Below, one piece after another: positions 1 through 7,865 of a DNA stretch of 64,000 bases (position 1 is the first letter of the stretch; each line of letters begins with the position of its first letter). The notes beneath the pieces are model-generated. The model was not told where the DNA came from. It was given only the letters and a program-made list of their open reading frames with translations, and made no database searches. Source of the stretch: Burkholderiales bacterium (lineage in GTDB: Bacteria; Pseudomonadota; Gammaproteobacteria; Burkholderiales; SG8-39). The stretch is from the NCBI GenBank assembly GCA_027493935.1, contig JAOSJV010000001.1:62001-126000 (forward strand). The letters are read 5' to 3'. The position numbers and the translations under genes were made by a program.

Positions 1-261
1 ATAGAATTTTTCCAACCCGGATGCCGTATCGTTCGTGTCATCAATACTTACCGTCTTTTTTTCTGCATCTATTTTAATGCACGGAAGCCCTTCTGTATAT
101 TGAATACACATATCTTCCCTGCGGTCATATTTGGGCAACTGGACCCAGCATGGAATTTCACGGAGCGTTTCAAACATAAGGTTGGTGGCGCATTCAATAT
201 CAACATGGGGAAGACTTCCAATTGCGGTTGCCGCAAAGTTGGCGTTAAAGGTATTTGGCAT
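1..261 (-). CDS. UROD/MetE-like methyltransferase-family protein, N-terminal part (runs off the window)
   Basis: The 87 visible residues start at an ATG (complement of 259-261) with a GAGGG-type ribosome site just upstream, and continue past base 1. The opening reads MPNTFNANFAATAIGSLPH, and the G-S-L-P-H motif followed by a Cys-containing helix and a segment with W-x-Q-L-P-K is typical of proteins labelled methionine synthase, vitamin-B12 independent, or UROD-like. These have a TIM barrel that transfers methyl groups to or from corrinoids or thiols. Only the N-terminus is visible, so the Zn-binding residues cannot be checked and the substrate is unknown. The gene is divergent from rnfE, with a 570-base gap between them that carries repeats. 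Family call is by recalled motif only. Confidence 0.6.
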   Translation of the reverse strand, partial: MPNTFNANFAATAIGSLPHVDIECATNLMFETLREIPCWVQLPKYDRREDMCIQYTEGLPCIKIDAEKKTVSIDDTNDTASGLEKFY

Positions 262-450
262 CGTTTTTAATCCCTCTTTCTACAAAATAAGGTAAAAATA
301 GTTAGTCTAACCTGACATGGCCAGAACAGATAGGTAGGGTGAGCGGCATGGACAAGCAGAGTTTATCCATGCCGCCCACCCTTGCAATGAATTTTATTTA
401 AAATGTGCAAATCCTTAGCATTCATCCATCTTTCGAAAACCTCAATTGTT

Positions 451-601
451 GTAACAATTTAGTTCTTTGAAAAAGTAGGGGCGAAGCATTTGCCCGTTTG
501 GGTATGAATGCATTTATGACAATTTACAGCAAATGCTTCGCCCCTACGCTATGCGGCAAACATCGATATTATTAGAGTTTTTCAAAAAACTAAATTATTA
601 C
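451..601. repeat. MITE-like palindromic element, copy 1
   Basis: Ends at 451-474 and 578-601 are near-perfect inverted repeats (GTAACAATTTAGTTCTTTGA... and its mirror). Inside, GGGGCGAAGCATTTGCC at about 478-494 pairs with its complement at about 527-545. The remainder of the 262-832 gap holds a second repeat (617-660) and a possible weak promoter (TTGACT at 774-779) for rnfE; nothing else is recognisable there. Confidence 0.8.
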
Positions 602-616
602 TATCTATTTGACTAT

Positions 617-660
617 AAATATTTTGCCCAAAAATGCAAAGAAATTACTTTTAAGGTACT
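617..660 (+). repeat. 44-nt dispersed motif, copy A
   Basis: AAATATTTTGCCCAAAAATG followed by CAAAGAAATTACTTTTAAGG and TACT. The same motif recurs at 5085-5128 and 21986-22030, each time 40-230 bases upstream of a plus-strand gene. The function is unknown. Confidence 0.65.
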
Positions 661-832
661 GACTCTTAAATTCCATTAAATTGCGGTGAGAAAACTACGC
701 TATTGAAACCATGGGAAGAAGTATGCCAACTGTTTTTAGGGCAGGGTGTTTCTCTTTATGCCTTAATTTGTCCTTGACTTTTATTCCTAAAACGTTTAGT
801 TTTTAAAAAAAAATTTAAAGAGGAAAAAAATA

Positions 833-1465
833 TTGGCACAAAGTAATTGGCAGGAATTCTCAAAAGGTCTTTTTAAGTATAACGCATTGTTTGTGTTGGT
901 GTTAGGTATTTGTCCCAGCCTGGCAGTAACAACTTCATTAAAGAATGGTGTATCAATGGGGGGCGCTGCGACCTTTGTTCTTGTGTCTTCCAATTTTATC
1001 ATCTCTCTCATCCGTCCGTATGTTCCCCGCGAGATTAGAATCCCTTGCTTTATTGTTGTTATTGCTTCGTTTGTAACGATTGTTGAATTAATGATGAAGG
1101 CGTATTTGCCAACAGAGATAAACGCCTCGTTGGGAATATTTATTCCTCTTATCGTAGTCAATTGCATTATTTTGTATCGTGCGGAGGCCTTTGCTTATAA
1201 AAATAAACCATTTGTTTCCATATTAGATGGTTTGGGTATCGGTTTGGGATGGACTTTATCCCTCTGCCTTGTTTCCGGTGTGCGTGAAATGCTTGGAGCG
1301 GGCACTCTTTTTGGATTAAAACTGTCCGAGCGCTATGAGCCTGCTTCTATAATGATTATGGCGCCGGGCGCGTTTATTATTACAGGTCTTCTCATGGGTT
1401 TATTCAACTGGAGAAAGCAACTAAAGAGTGAAAAGTCGATGAAGGCTTATCAGAAAAATGATTAA
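833..1465 (+). CDS. rnfE: RnfE, ion-translocating ferredoxin:NAD oxidoreductase subunit E
   Basis: A 210-residue integral membrane protein with about six hydrophobic segments. The paired motif L-V-L-G-I-C-P-S-L-A-V near the N-terminus and the second-half segment ending in S-G-V-R-E-M-L-G-A-G-T are hallmarks of RnfE/NqrD. In the Rnf complex RnfE and RnfA form the inverted-topology membrane pair, which binds an Fe-S centre through conserved cysteines and carries Na+ or H+ across the membrane, coupled to ferredoxin-NAD electron transfer. The start is TTG at 833, supported by AAAGAGG at 817-823. It overlaps rnfA by 8 bases. rnfB, C, D and G are not next to it: upstream is a divergent gene and downstream is ilvH. 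Confidence 0.93.
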   Translation: MAQSNWQEFSKGLFKYNALFVLVLGICPSLAVTTSLKNGVSMGGAATFVLVSSNFIISLIRPYVPREIRIPCFIVVIASFVTIVELMMKAYLPTEINASLGIFIPLIVVNCIILYRAEAFAYKNKPFVSILDGLGIGLGWTLSLCLVSGVREMLGAGTLFGLKLSERYEPASIMIMAPGAFIITGLLMGLFNWRKQLKSEKSMKAYQKND

Positions 1466-2096
1466 AGAGTTAGCGATAATAATTGTTAGTGTTGTTTTTG
1501 TAAATAATTTTGTCCTGGCAAAATTCCTGGGGCTCTGCCCATTCCTTGGTGTTTCTCAAAAGACCTCCTCGGCGCTTGGCATGGGCGCCGCCGTAACGTT
1601 TGTAATGACGCTTGCTTCCGCCATTACGTGGATTTTATACAATTATATTCTGTTGCCGGGTGATGCGAACATTGTGGGTATGGTTTTCCCTTCCATTGGG
1701 GAAACAGGGCTTATTGAGGTGTTAAAGACGATCAGCTACATACTTGTGATTGCAACGCTCGTACAGTTAGTTGAAATGATGCTTCGCAAGATGGTTCCTG
1801 CGTTGTACGACAGTCTGGGCGTCTTTTTGCCGCTTATTACCACAAACTGCGCCGTGTTGGGTGTGGCGCTTTTAAACACTACGGATTCTCCGCAGCATTT
1901 AGGGTTTATAGAAGCAATCGTTCAGGGCTTTGGTGCGGGTATCGGTTTTACGGTAGCCATATTACTAATGTCTGGTATCAGGGAGCGCCTGGCGTTGCTT
2001 AGCATACCAAAACCTTTACAGGGGCTTCCCATTGCGTTTATATGCACAGGCCTTATGGCATTGGCTTTTTTCGGATTTTCAGGGATGGTACCATAG
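1458..2096 (+). CDS. rnfA: RnfA, ion-translocating ferredoxin:NAD oxidoreductase subunit A
   Basis: 212 residues with six predicted membrane segments. The early motif N-N-F-V-L-A-K-F-L-G-L-C-P-F-L-G-V and the later L-I-T-T-N-C-A-V-L-G are diagnostic for RnfA/NqrE. RnfA is the partner of RnfE, with the opposite topology, in the membrane core of the Rnf pump. Translation is probably coupled: its ATG lies inside the end of rnfE. Its stop (2094-2096) is two bases before ilvH, so the Rnf pair appears co-transcribed with branched-chain amino acid genes, an unusual arrangement. In most Rnf operons the next gene is rnfB, which is absent here. Confidence 0.93.
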   Translation: MIKELAIIIVSVVFVNNFVLAKFLGLCPFLGVSQKTSSALGMGAAVTFVMTLASAITWILYNYILLPGDANIVGMVFPSIGETGLIEVLKTISYILVIATLVQLVEMMLRKMVPALYDSLGVFLPLITTNCAVLGVALLNTTDSPQHLGFIEAIVQGFGAGIGFTVAILLMSGIRERLALLSIPKPLQGLPIAFICTGLMALAFFGFSGMVP

Positions 2097-2098
2097 AT

Positions 2099-2578
2099 AT
2101 GCGTCACGTTATTTCTGTGTTAGTAGAGAACAAAGTTGGGGTTCTTGCCCGGATTACCGGCTTAATCAGCGGCAGGGGATTTAACATCGATAGCCTTGCC
2201 GTGGGCGAGACCGAAAATCCCGATCTTTCCAGGATTACGATAGTTGTCAGGGGAGATGACGCTATTCTGGAGCAGGTAAGAAAACAGATCAACAAACTTA
2301 TTGACGTTATTAAGATCACCGATTTTACCAATGAAGAGTTTGTCGAACGGGATTTAATGTTGCTGAAGATAAATTGTCCTATCGGGAAACGCGGCGAGAT
2401 TATAGAGATTGTGAATATTTTCAGAGGAAAGATTGTAGATGTTGGCCTGAGAGATCTCGTTATCGAGATTGCCGGAATAGAGGATAAGATTGAAGCAATG
2501 CTGGCGTTATTGCGTCCTTATGGAATAAAAGAACTGGTGAGAACGGGGAGCATTGCTATCACAAGGGGAGCACGGTAA
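2099..2578 (+). CDS. ilvH: Acetolactate synthase small (regulatory) subunit
   Basis: 159 residues starting at MRHVISVLVENKVGVLARIT, the conserved beginning of IlvH/IlvN. An ACT domain fills about residues 2-75 (G-x-x-A-R-I-T-G-L followed by R-G-F-N-I-D-S-L), where valine binds for feedback inhibition. The C-terminal half (about 80-158) is the domain that activates the large subunit. The first step of valine, leucine and isoleucine synthesis is its role. An in-frame ATG exists further upstream inside rnfA, but 2099 gives the family N-terminus and has AGGGATGG at about 2081. The catalytic subunit IlvB/IlvI is not in this window; ilvC follows 50 bases downstream. Confidence 0.95.
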   Translation: MRHVISVLVENKVGVLARITGLISGRGFNIDSLAVGETENPDLSRITIVVRGDDAILEQVRKQINKLIDVIKITDFTNEEFVERDLMLLKINCPIGKRGEIIEIVNIFRGKIVDVGLRDLVIEIAGIEDKIEAMLALLRPYGIKELVRTGSIAITRGAR

Positions 2579-2628
2579 AAGATCAAGCGTGATTGGTATT
2601 GTTTGACTGAAAGACAAAAGGAAGGGTT

Positions 2629-3633
2629 ATGATAAAAATATATTATGAAAAAGATGCTGATATCAGCGTTTTAAAAGGAAAGAAGATCGCCGTCATAGGC
2701 TATGGCAGTCAGGGACACGCTCAGGCGCAAAACCTCAGGGAATCCGGTATGGAGGTAATTGTTTCTACCAGAGAAGGTACGGCTAACTATCGGTTGGCCG
2801 TTAAGCATGGGTTTAAGCCGGTGAGTGCGGAGGCAGCGGCAAAAGAGGGCGATTTTATCCAGATACTTCTTCCTGATGAATCCCAAAGGGCTATTTACGA
2901 AACGCAAATCAAGCCTCACGTTACGAAAGGAAAGACATTATGTTTTTCCCACGGGTTTAACATTCATTTTGGACAGGTAGTTCCTTCCGGCGATGTAGAC
3001 GTAATTATGGTAGCGCCGAAGGGGCCAGGCCATCTGGTTCGCTCTGAATTTGAAAAAGGCGGCGGAGTTCCCTGTCTTATGGCAATCCATCAGGATGTTA
3101 CTGGAAAAGCAAAGGAAAAGGCATTGGCATATGCGCATGGGGTTGGTGGCACAAGAGGAGGGGTGATAGAAACTACCTTTGCCGAGGAGACGGAAACCGA
3201 CCTGTTCGGCGAACAGGCGGTACTATGTGGTGGGGTATCTGCATTAGTAAAGGCAGGGTTTGAGACCCTCGTTGAGGCTGGTTACAAACCGGAGCTGGCT
3301 TATTTTGAATGCATGCACGAACTTAAACTGATAGTGGATCTTTTCTATCAGGGCGGCCTTAGTTATATGCGGTATTCGGTAAGCAATACTGCAGAATACG
3401 GTGATTTGACCCGTGGCCCCCGCATCATTACAGAAGAAACAAAAAAAGAAATGAAACGTATATTAGGCGAAATACAGTCGGGGCAATTTGCCAAAGAGTG
3501 GATATTGGAAAATCAGGCTGGTCGTCCAAGTTTTAACGCCCTGGAAAAGAAGGATAGAGAACACCAGCTTGAAAAAGTTGGCAGAGAATTGCGAAAAATG
3601 ATGAAATGGATAAACGTTAAAGAGGTTACATAA
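2629..3633 (+). CDS. ilvC: Ketol-acid reductoisomerase (NADP-type, class I)
   Basis: 334 residues, the usual class I length. The N-terminal Rossmann domain shows G-Y-G-S-Q-G-H-A at residues 24-31, followed by the cofactor loop V-S-T-R-E-G-T, whose Arg suits NADPH. The knotted C-terminal domain has the Mg-binding stretch [10 protein letters not shown] and the motif [13 protein letters not shown]. It converts 2-acetolactate or 2-aceto-2-hydroxybutyrate by alkyl migration and reduction, the second common step of branched-chain amino acid synthesis. A good ribosome site (AAGGAAGGG) precedes the ATG. It lies in the rnfE-rnfA-ilvH-ilvC run and may end the operon or continue into the isomerase gene 23 bases on. 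Confidence 0.97.
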   Translation: MIKIYYEKDADISVLKGKKIAVIGYGSQGHAQAQNLRESGMEVIVSTREGTANYRLAVKHGFKPVSAEAAAKEGDFIQILLPDESQRAIYETQIKPHVTKGKTLCFSHGFNIHFGQVVPSGDVDVIMVAPKGPGHLVRSEFEKGGGVPCLMAIHQDVTGKAKEKALAYAHGVGGTRGGVIETTFAEETETDLFGEQAVLCGGVSALVKAGFETLVEAGYKPELAYFECMHELKLIVDLFYQGGLSYMRYSVSNTAEYGDLTRGPRIITEETKKEMKRILGEIQSGQFAKEWILENQAGRPSFNALEKKDREHQLEKVGRELRKMMKWINVKEVT

Positions 3634-3656
3634 TGGTTTTTGAATAGGAGAAATAA

Positions 3657-4658
3657 ATGTTAAAGTGCCGTAGCAAGGTTTTGGGATTTGTCTTATGTGG
3701 AATAGCAAGCATCTGTTTTAGCTATTCTGCCATGGCGTCAAAAGAGAAAGAAGCGACTGCCCCAAAGCAACAAGAAAAAACAACGGAAGCAAAACAGATA
3801 GGTGATTCAAAGAAGGTGGTTGCGACTATCAATGGTGAAAGCATTACGAAGGCAGAGGTGGAACGAGTGCTGGAGAGATTTAAGAATCAGCTACCTCCGG
3901 ACAGAATTGCTTCTGTTGAAAAACAGATAATTGATGGCTTGGTGGCACAGAAGTTGTTTTTGCAATTTATTAAGAAGAATAAGATTGCAATAGGCGATGA
4001 TGCGCTGAAGACGGAATTGGATAAAGTTCGTGAGGATATAAAACTGAATCCGGGGTTGCAAGGAAAGTCACTGGAAGAAGTGTTGGAATCACATGGTAGC
4101 AATATCGAAGACTTAAAGAGGGATATTACAATTTCTTTGTCTTTGGAAAAATACTTTGCTGATACCGTAAGCGATGCAAAAGTAAAAGACTATTTTGAAA
4201 AAAACAGACAGATATATGATGGCACTGAGGTTCAGGCCAGCCATATTTTAGTAGATACGCGTAACCTGCAGGGTGAAGAAGATCTGGCAAAGGCAAAGCA
4301 AAAGATAGAAAAGGTAAAAGCTGAGATCGCTGAAGGGAAAAAAGACTTTGCCAAGCTTGCCGAAGAATATTCTGATTGTCCGTCCTCGAAAAAAGGCGGA
4401 GATCTTGGCTATTTTGTAAGAAAGGGCCAGATGGTGGAACCATTTGCGGAGGCGGCTTTTGCTTTAAAAGTGGGAGAGGTGAGCGATGTTGTAACGACCC
4501 AGTTTGGATATCATATCATAAAGGTTACTGATATCAAAAAGGGCGGGGAAATTGATTTTAATGAATTAAAACCTGAAATTAAACTGGACATATTAAAACA
4601 AAATGCCGATTCCCTGCTGGACAGATTAAAGCAGCAGGCAAAGATTGAAATCAAGTAA
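3657..4658 (+). CDS. Secreted parvulin-type peptidyl-prolyl isomerase (PpiC/SurA/PrsA-like)
   Basis: 333 residues. A signal peptide occupies about residues 1-27, with a likely cut after S-A-M-A. A Lys/Glu/Gln-rich linker follows, then a SurA-N-like helical region (about 55-180) and one rotamase domain (about 190-290) with the parvulin signatures A-S-H-I-L-V, a G-G-D-L-G-Y-F segment and F-G-Y-H-I-I-K. It should catalyse cis-trans isomerisation of prolyl bonds and chaperone exported proteins outside the cytoplasmic membrane. Only one rotamase domain is present, against two in E. coli SurA. A strong terminator stands 50 bases after the stop, closing the transcription unit. Confidence 0.9.
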   Translation: MLKCRSKVLGFVLCGIASICFSYSAMASKEKEATAPKQQEKTTEAKQIGDSKKVVATINGESITKAEVERVLERFKNQLPPDRIASVEKQIIDGLVAQKLFLQFIKKNKIAIGDDALKTELDKVREDIKLNPGLQGKSLEEVLESHGSNIEDLKRDITISLSLEKYFADTVSDAKVKDYFEKNRQIYDGTEVQASHILVDTRNLQGEEDLAKAKQKIEKVKAEIAEGKKDFAKLAEEYSDCPSSKKGGDLGYFVRKGQMVEPFAEAAFALKVGEVSDVVTTQFGYHIIKVTDIKKGGEIDFNELKPEIKLDILKQNADSLLDRLKQQAKIEIK

Positions 4659-4708
4659 CATACGTAAACAGTAAAATATTTTCGATGCATTTTGGAGGTC
4701 TTTTAAAC

Positions 4709-4758
4709 AAAAAGCTTCCCTTCCGGCAATTAAATGAATAGGAAGGGAAGCTTTTTTT
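4709..4758 (+). terminator. Rho-independent terminator after the ilvC/PPIase genes
   Basis: A perfect 16-bp stem (4709-4724 with 4741-4756), a 16-nt loop, and a run of seven T at 4752-4758. The A-run on the left arm makes it potentially bidirectional. Confidence 0.92.
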
Positions 4759-4868
4759 ATCTGTAAACAGTCTTAAAGTGTCTTTTAAAGCACAAGGGGA
4801 AAACAATAAATCAGGCTGCCCTTGGCACCTACTTTATGCTGCTGCTGCTGCTGTTGATGTTAATGTAT

Positions 4869-4887
4869 AGACGCATGCAATGCGTCT
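4869..4887. repeat. Short hairpin repeat AGACGCAT/ATGCGTCT
   Basis: Eight-base arms around GCA, embedded in GTAGAGACGC-type flanks. Similar copies occur at 33663-33690, 37341-37359 and 37401-37419, so it is a dispersed palindromic unit of the AT-rich genome. Confidence 0.6.
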
Positions 4888-4912
4888 CTACAAAAATATT
4901 GAAATTTCTAAA

Positions 4913-5128
4913 CTGGCATAGCCAGAACCAAACAAACAGGAAATAAAAAATACGAAATTCGAAGTACGAAATCCAAAACAAATTCCAAAATCCTCCCCCA
5001 TCACCCCTTCCAAGGGTGGAGAATGTCCTCCGCTGGCGGGGGGCAGGGAGTGGATTCGTATTTAGCATTTCGGATTCACCATGTAATATTTTGGCCAAAA
5101 ATGCAAAGATATTACTGATAAGGTACTA
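4913..5128 (+). repeat. Composite repeat ending in the 44-nt motif, copy B
   Basis: It begins GGCATAGCCAGAACCAAACA, runs through a degenerate AAATACGAAATTCG-like simple stretch and a GC-richer filler, and ends in the 44-nt motif (5085-5128). The counterpart at 21879-22030 has the same two ends with a different filler. No gene is visible between the terminator and the promoter at 5248. Confidence 0.55.
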
Positions 5129-5247
5129 ATAGAAGCAAGATATTTTAAGTTGATTTTTCATCGTGGCTATAGTATCTTGCCCGGTGAAATTTTTATTAAA
5201 CACTCTTATAATAAGCAGATGGGACAATGGCAATGCAAATAATACTT

Positions 5248-5276
5248 TTGACTATGTGAATCACATGTGATATATT
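5248..5276 (+). promoter_or_regulatory. Sigma70-type promoter with a 12-bp palindrome in the spacer
   Basis: TTGACT (5248-5253), a 17-base spacer, and TATATT (5271-5276). The spacer ends in a perfect palindrome ATCACATGTGAT (5260-5271), preceded by TGTGA, which resembles a Crp/Fnr-class half site. It lies 78 bases before the start at 5354 and probably drives the three-gene unit to 7411. Binding between the -35 and -10 boxes would normally repress. Confidence 0.6.
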
Positions 5277-5353
5277 CCCGTCTACGTAACCAAATAAAAT
5301 TCGATAATGATGTGTAATTTTAATGCATTTGCATTGAAAAGGGGAACAAGTCA

Positions 5354-5773
5354 ATGCCAATAAACAAAAAAAAACCAAAAACAGCAAGCATGAAAAAGAC
5401 TGCAAAAAGTGCCATGAAAGCTACAAAAAAATCTACGGATAAGATTGTTTTGAGTTCTCTTTTTAAAACAATCATCATTGACGGCAAAACGGAGCAGGCG
5501 ACCAGGCAGATTAGGCGGACGCTCTTTTTTGACCAGGTGGAAGTGTTTCCCTTTACGCAAATTAAAAAAATAGAATTAGTAAAAAATGAGAAAGAATCAA
5601 TAACAGACAGCTATTTGACATACGCAGTTTTATTGCATCTTAACAACGGAAAAACCATGTTGGTTGATGAACTTGGCGAAACATCCGTCAGAGGAGGTTT
5701 CAAAGAAATGAAAAACCTCGGGAAAAAGATCAGCATGATTACAGGCAAAGAATTTATTTTGTGTGACGAGTAA
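5354..5773 (+). CDS. Unknown protein with basic N-terminal tail
   Basis: 139 residues; I do not recognise the family. The first 30 or so residues are dominated by Lys, Ala, Ser and Thr (repeated K-K, K-A-T-K-K-S), like a flexible nucleic-acid- or membrane-binding tail. The rest alternates short beta strands and one long helix (G-G-F-K-E-M-K-N-L-G-K-K-I), a layout reminiscent of a small PH-like or Sm-like fold; that resemblance is a guess. The ATG at 5354 has AAAAGGGG about 8 bases upstream. It is the first gene after the promoter at 5248, with a secreted unknown protein and a radical SAM enzyme downstream. Confidence 0.65.
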   Translation: MPINKKKPKTASMKKTAKSAMKATKKSTDKIVLSSLFKTIIIDGKTEQATRQIRRTLFFDQVEVFPFTQIKKIELVKNEKESITDSYLTYAVLLHLNNGKTMLVDELGETSVRGGFKEMKNLGKKISMITGKEFILCDE

Positions 5774-5825
5774 CCTATTTCCATCGACAACCTTTACCAC
5801 AAAGCAGTTGTGGGGGAGTTTCATC

Positions 5826-6392
5826 ATGTTCATTACGAGAAGTTTTTTTGCCGCCATTTTTATGGCGATACTTGTCTCTTTCCGCATCGTAAATGCCTTT
5901 GAATCTGAAATGAACGAAGAACAGATTGCTGCGGCGATTGGTTACGGGAAGAAGCATAAAGGTATGGATGTTTTTAAAGGCACTGTGATAAAAAATGCTT
6001 GTTTTGGAAAATATCCTGAATTAGATAGTGGATTGATTATGAGTAAATACATTGAACTTGCCATTGTTTCTGCCATGAATGCGGTGAAAGAAAAGGAAAC
6101 GACCGCCGACGATATAAATGAAATACAATCTGCGGATTTTTTTAAAGTAATTGTACTTGTTTTAGAAGAAGGCATTCAAACCCCAGGAGGCGTGCAGATT
6201 ACATTAAAACAAGGTTTAAACAACATCTTGCCGCAAAAAACCGAGTTTGGGAGAAAGCATAAGGACGGTAAACAAAGTGTGATAGGGGTCTTTCGGTATG
6301 ACAAGATAGATACGTATGCAAAAACTGAGGTTATCATAAAAACGAGGGGACGGGAAAAAACCTATAAAATTGATTTTTCTGTTATAAAATGA
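5826..6392 (+). CDS. Secreted protein of unknown function
   Basis: 188 residues from the ATG at 5826, chosen because GGGGGAG lies 7 bases upstream and because it gives a clean signal peptide (M-F-I-T-R-S-F-F-A-A-I-F-M-A-I-L, cut near V-N-A-F). An upstream in-frame start would put 21 unlikely residues before it. The mature part is alpha/beta with many Lys and Glu and no cysteine pairs or metal motifs beyond one Cys. Its stop overlaps the start of the radical SAM gene (ATGA at 6389), so translation is likely coupled. No family is recognised; it could be a periplasmic partner of that enzyme's product. Confidence 0.7.
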   Translation: MFITRSFFAAIFMAILVSFRIVNAFESEMNEEQIAAAIGYGKKHKGMDVFKGTVIKNACFGKYPELDSGLIMSKYIELAIVSAMNAVKEKETTADDINEIQSADFFKVIVLVLEEGIQTPGGVQITLKQGLNNILPQKTEFGRKHKDGKQSVIGVFRYDKIDTYAKTEVIIKTRGREKTYKIDFSVIK

Positions 6393-7411
6393 TCAGGGAA
6401 GCAGAAGAAATAAAGACATGCCCAAAGCATACCTTTAGAGATAAACTTTTCGATTTTTCCTGCCGTCGCATTGGTTCTCAGCAAACAAAAACTTTATTTA
6501 AATTATACGATCTAGCCACCTTCGACCTCTATGGCAAACCAAAAGGGGCAATAGGTGCGATTGATATTACCAACCGTTGTAACTTGCGTTGCAAACACTG
6601 TTATTTTTATGCGCATGATTACGCAGAAAAACCGGAGTTGAGTGACGATGAGTGGATTGAAAAACTGGAGGGACTGAAAGAAACAGGTTTCCCCTTTTAT
6701 CAATGTTCATGGATTGGCGGTGAACCTTTGCTTCGGAAAGATTTGCTGGAGCGCTGCATGAAGTATTTCCGGTCAAATCTGATTGTCACAAACGGAACAC
6801 TGGAACTTCCCAATTGGCCGGATGTGAATTTTTATATATCGGTTGACGGCAAAAAGGAGACACATGAAGCCATCCGTGGAAATGGTTGTTATGACATAAT
6901 AAGAAAAAATGCGGGGAGAAACGATTTAAAGATTAGCGTTTCAATGGTAATTAATAAAATGAATTACCGTGAAATTGAATATTTTATTGAGGAATGGAAA
7001 GAGGTTGGCGTTCGGGGTTGTTTGTTTCAAATACATACGCCGGTAAAAGGGTTGGCGAACAATGATTTTTGGCCTGGCTGGAAACTGCGGGATGATATAG
7101 TAGATACATTGCTTCGATTAAAGGAGGAAAAGTATGGTGATTTTATAGGAATGCCGGTCCATGTGCTTAAGCTTATGAAATCCGACAAATGTAAGGAGGT
7201 GACACGGAATTGCATTTTCAAAAAAGTATCGTTTTGTTTTGACCCGCAGGGCCAGATTAAAAAACCTTGTATGTTTGGACAGCAAGCAGACTGTCTGCGG
7301 TGTGGCTGTATCCTTCCTTTTCACCTGTGGGCATTGGAAGGTAAGTGGCTTTTAATGAGAGAGCTTATGATATATTTTAAACGCCGAGTGGGTAAAAAAA
7401 TGCTTCGTTAG
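6389..7411 (+). CDS. Radical SAM enzyme with C-terminal Cys-rich (SPASM/twitch-like) region
   Basis: 340 residues. The SAM-binding cluster motif C-N-L-R-C-K-H-C is at residues 64-71 (C64, C68, C71), followed by the G-G-E-P motif (W-I-G-G-E-P-L) that binds SAM. The last 90 residues hold seven to eight cysteines (C-K-E-V-T-R-N-C, F-C-F-D-P-x-G, K-P-C-M-F, D-C-L-R-C-G-C), consistent with an auxiliary Fe-S cluster as in SPASM/twitch enzymes that modify peptides, proteins or lipids. The start overlaps the preceding stop by four bases. The substrate is not evident. If the host is an anammox bacterium, an unusual lipid pathway is conceivable, but nothing in the sequence proves it. Confidence 0.85.
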   Translation: MIREAEEIKTCPKHTFRDKLFDFSCRRIGSQQTKTLFKLYDLATFDLYGKPKGAIGAIDITNRCNLRCKHCYFYAHDYAEKPELSDDEWIEKLEGLKETGFPFYQCSWIGGEPLLRKDLLERCMKYFRSNLIVTNGTLELPNWPDVNFYISVDGKKETHEAIRGNGCYDIIRKNAGRNDLKISVSMVINKMNYREIEYFIEEWKEVGVRGCLFQIHTPVKGLANNDFWPGWKLRDDIVDTLLRLKEEKYGDFIGMPVHVLKLMKSDKCKEVTRNCIFKKVSFCFDPQGQIKKPCMFGQQADCLRCGCILPFHLWALEGKWLLMRELMIYFKRRVGKKMLR

Positions 7412-7690
7412 CATATCGATACCAAAATAACATAGTAATGATGGTTGTTTTTAATACCTTTACTTTTTATTATTTTGGAATTGCACTATCAGCCGCTTAT
7501 ACAATTCTTACATCCTCATGCCTTATGCCCCTGGCAGTGTGTTGTCTCTATCATAAAACACATATACGAGCACTATTACCAAACCCGAAAATATGAAATT
7601 CCAAAAAACGCAATAGTTCCCCCACCCCTAATGGTAAAATCCGAAATGCTAAATACGAAATCCGAAACAAATTACAAATTCTAAATTCAT

Positions 7691-7747
7691 CCCGTTAGAT
7701 AACATTCAATAATACATCTATTATTTGATAATTCTGTATCTAACGGG
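7691..7747. repeat. Inverted repeat in the 7412-7865 gap
   Basis: CCCGTTAGATA (7691-7701) pairs perfectly with 7737-7747 across a 35-base AT-rich loop; there is no clear T-run. The rest of the gap is AT-rich, with two stretches of degenerate AAATACGAAATCCG-like simple sequence (about 7625-7690 and, inverted, about 7790-7840). An open frame at 7445-7684 looks non-coding. Confidence 0.5.
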
Positions 7748-7865
7748 GTAAAATTTTCAAATGTTCAAACCCCGGTTTTTTCATTGGGATTTTGTATTTT
7801 GCAATTTGTTTCGTATTTCGTACTTATTGTGTTCTTGCCTGTCCATATTAGGATATTAATTATTT

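Noticed and set aside
451..601. The GGGGCGAAGC hairpins as terminators
   Set aside because: No T-run after the stem, and copies occur regardless of gene ends; the dispersed-element reading fits better.
7445..7684. Open frame of 79 codons after the radical SAM gene
   Set aside because: No ribosome site, odd composition, and its end runs through the simple-sequence patch; probably chance.
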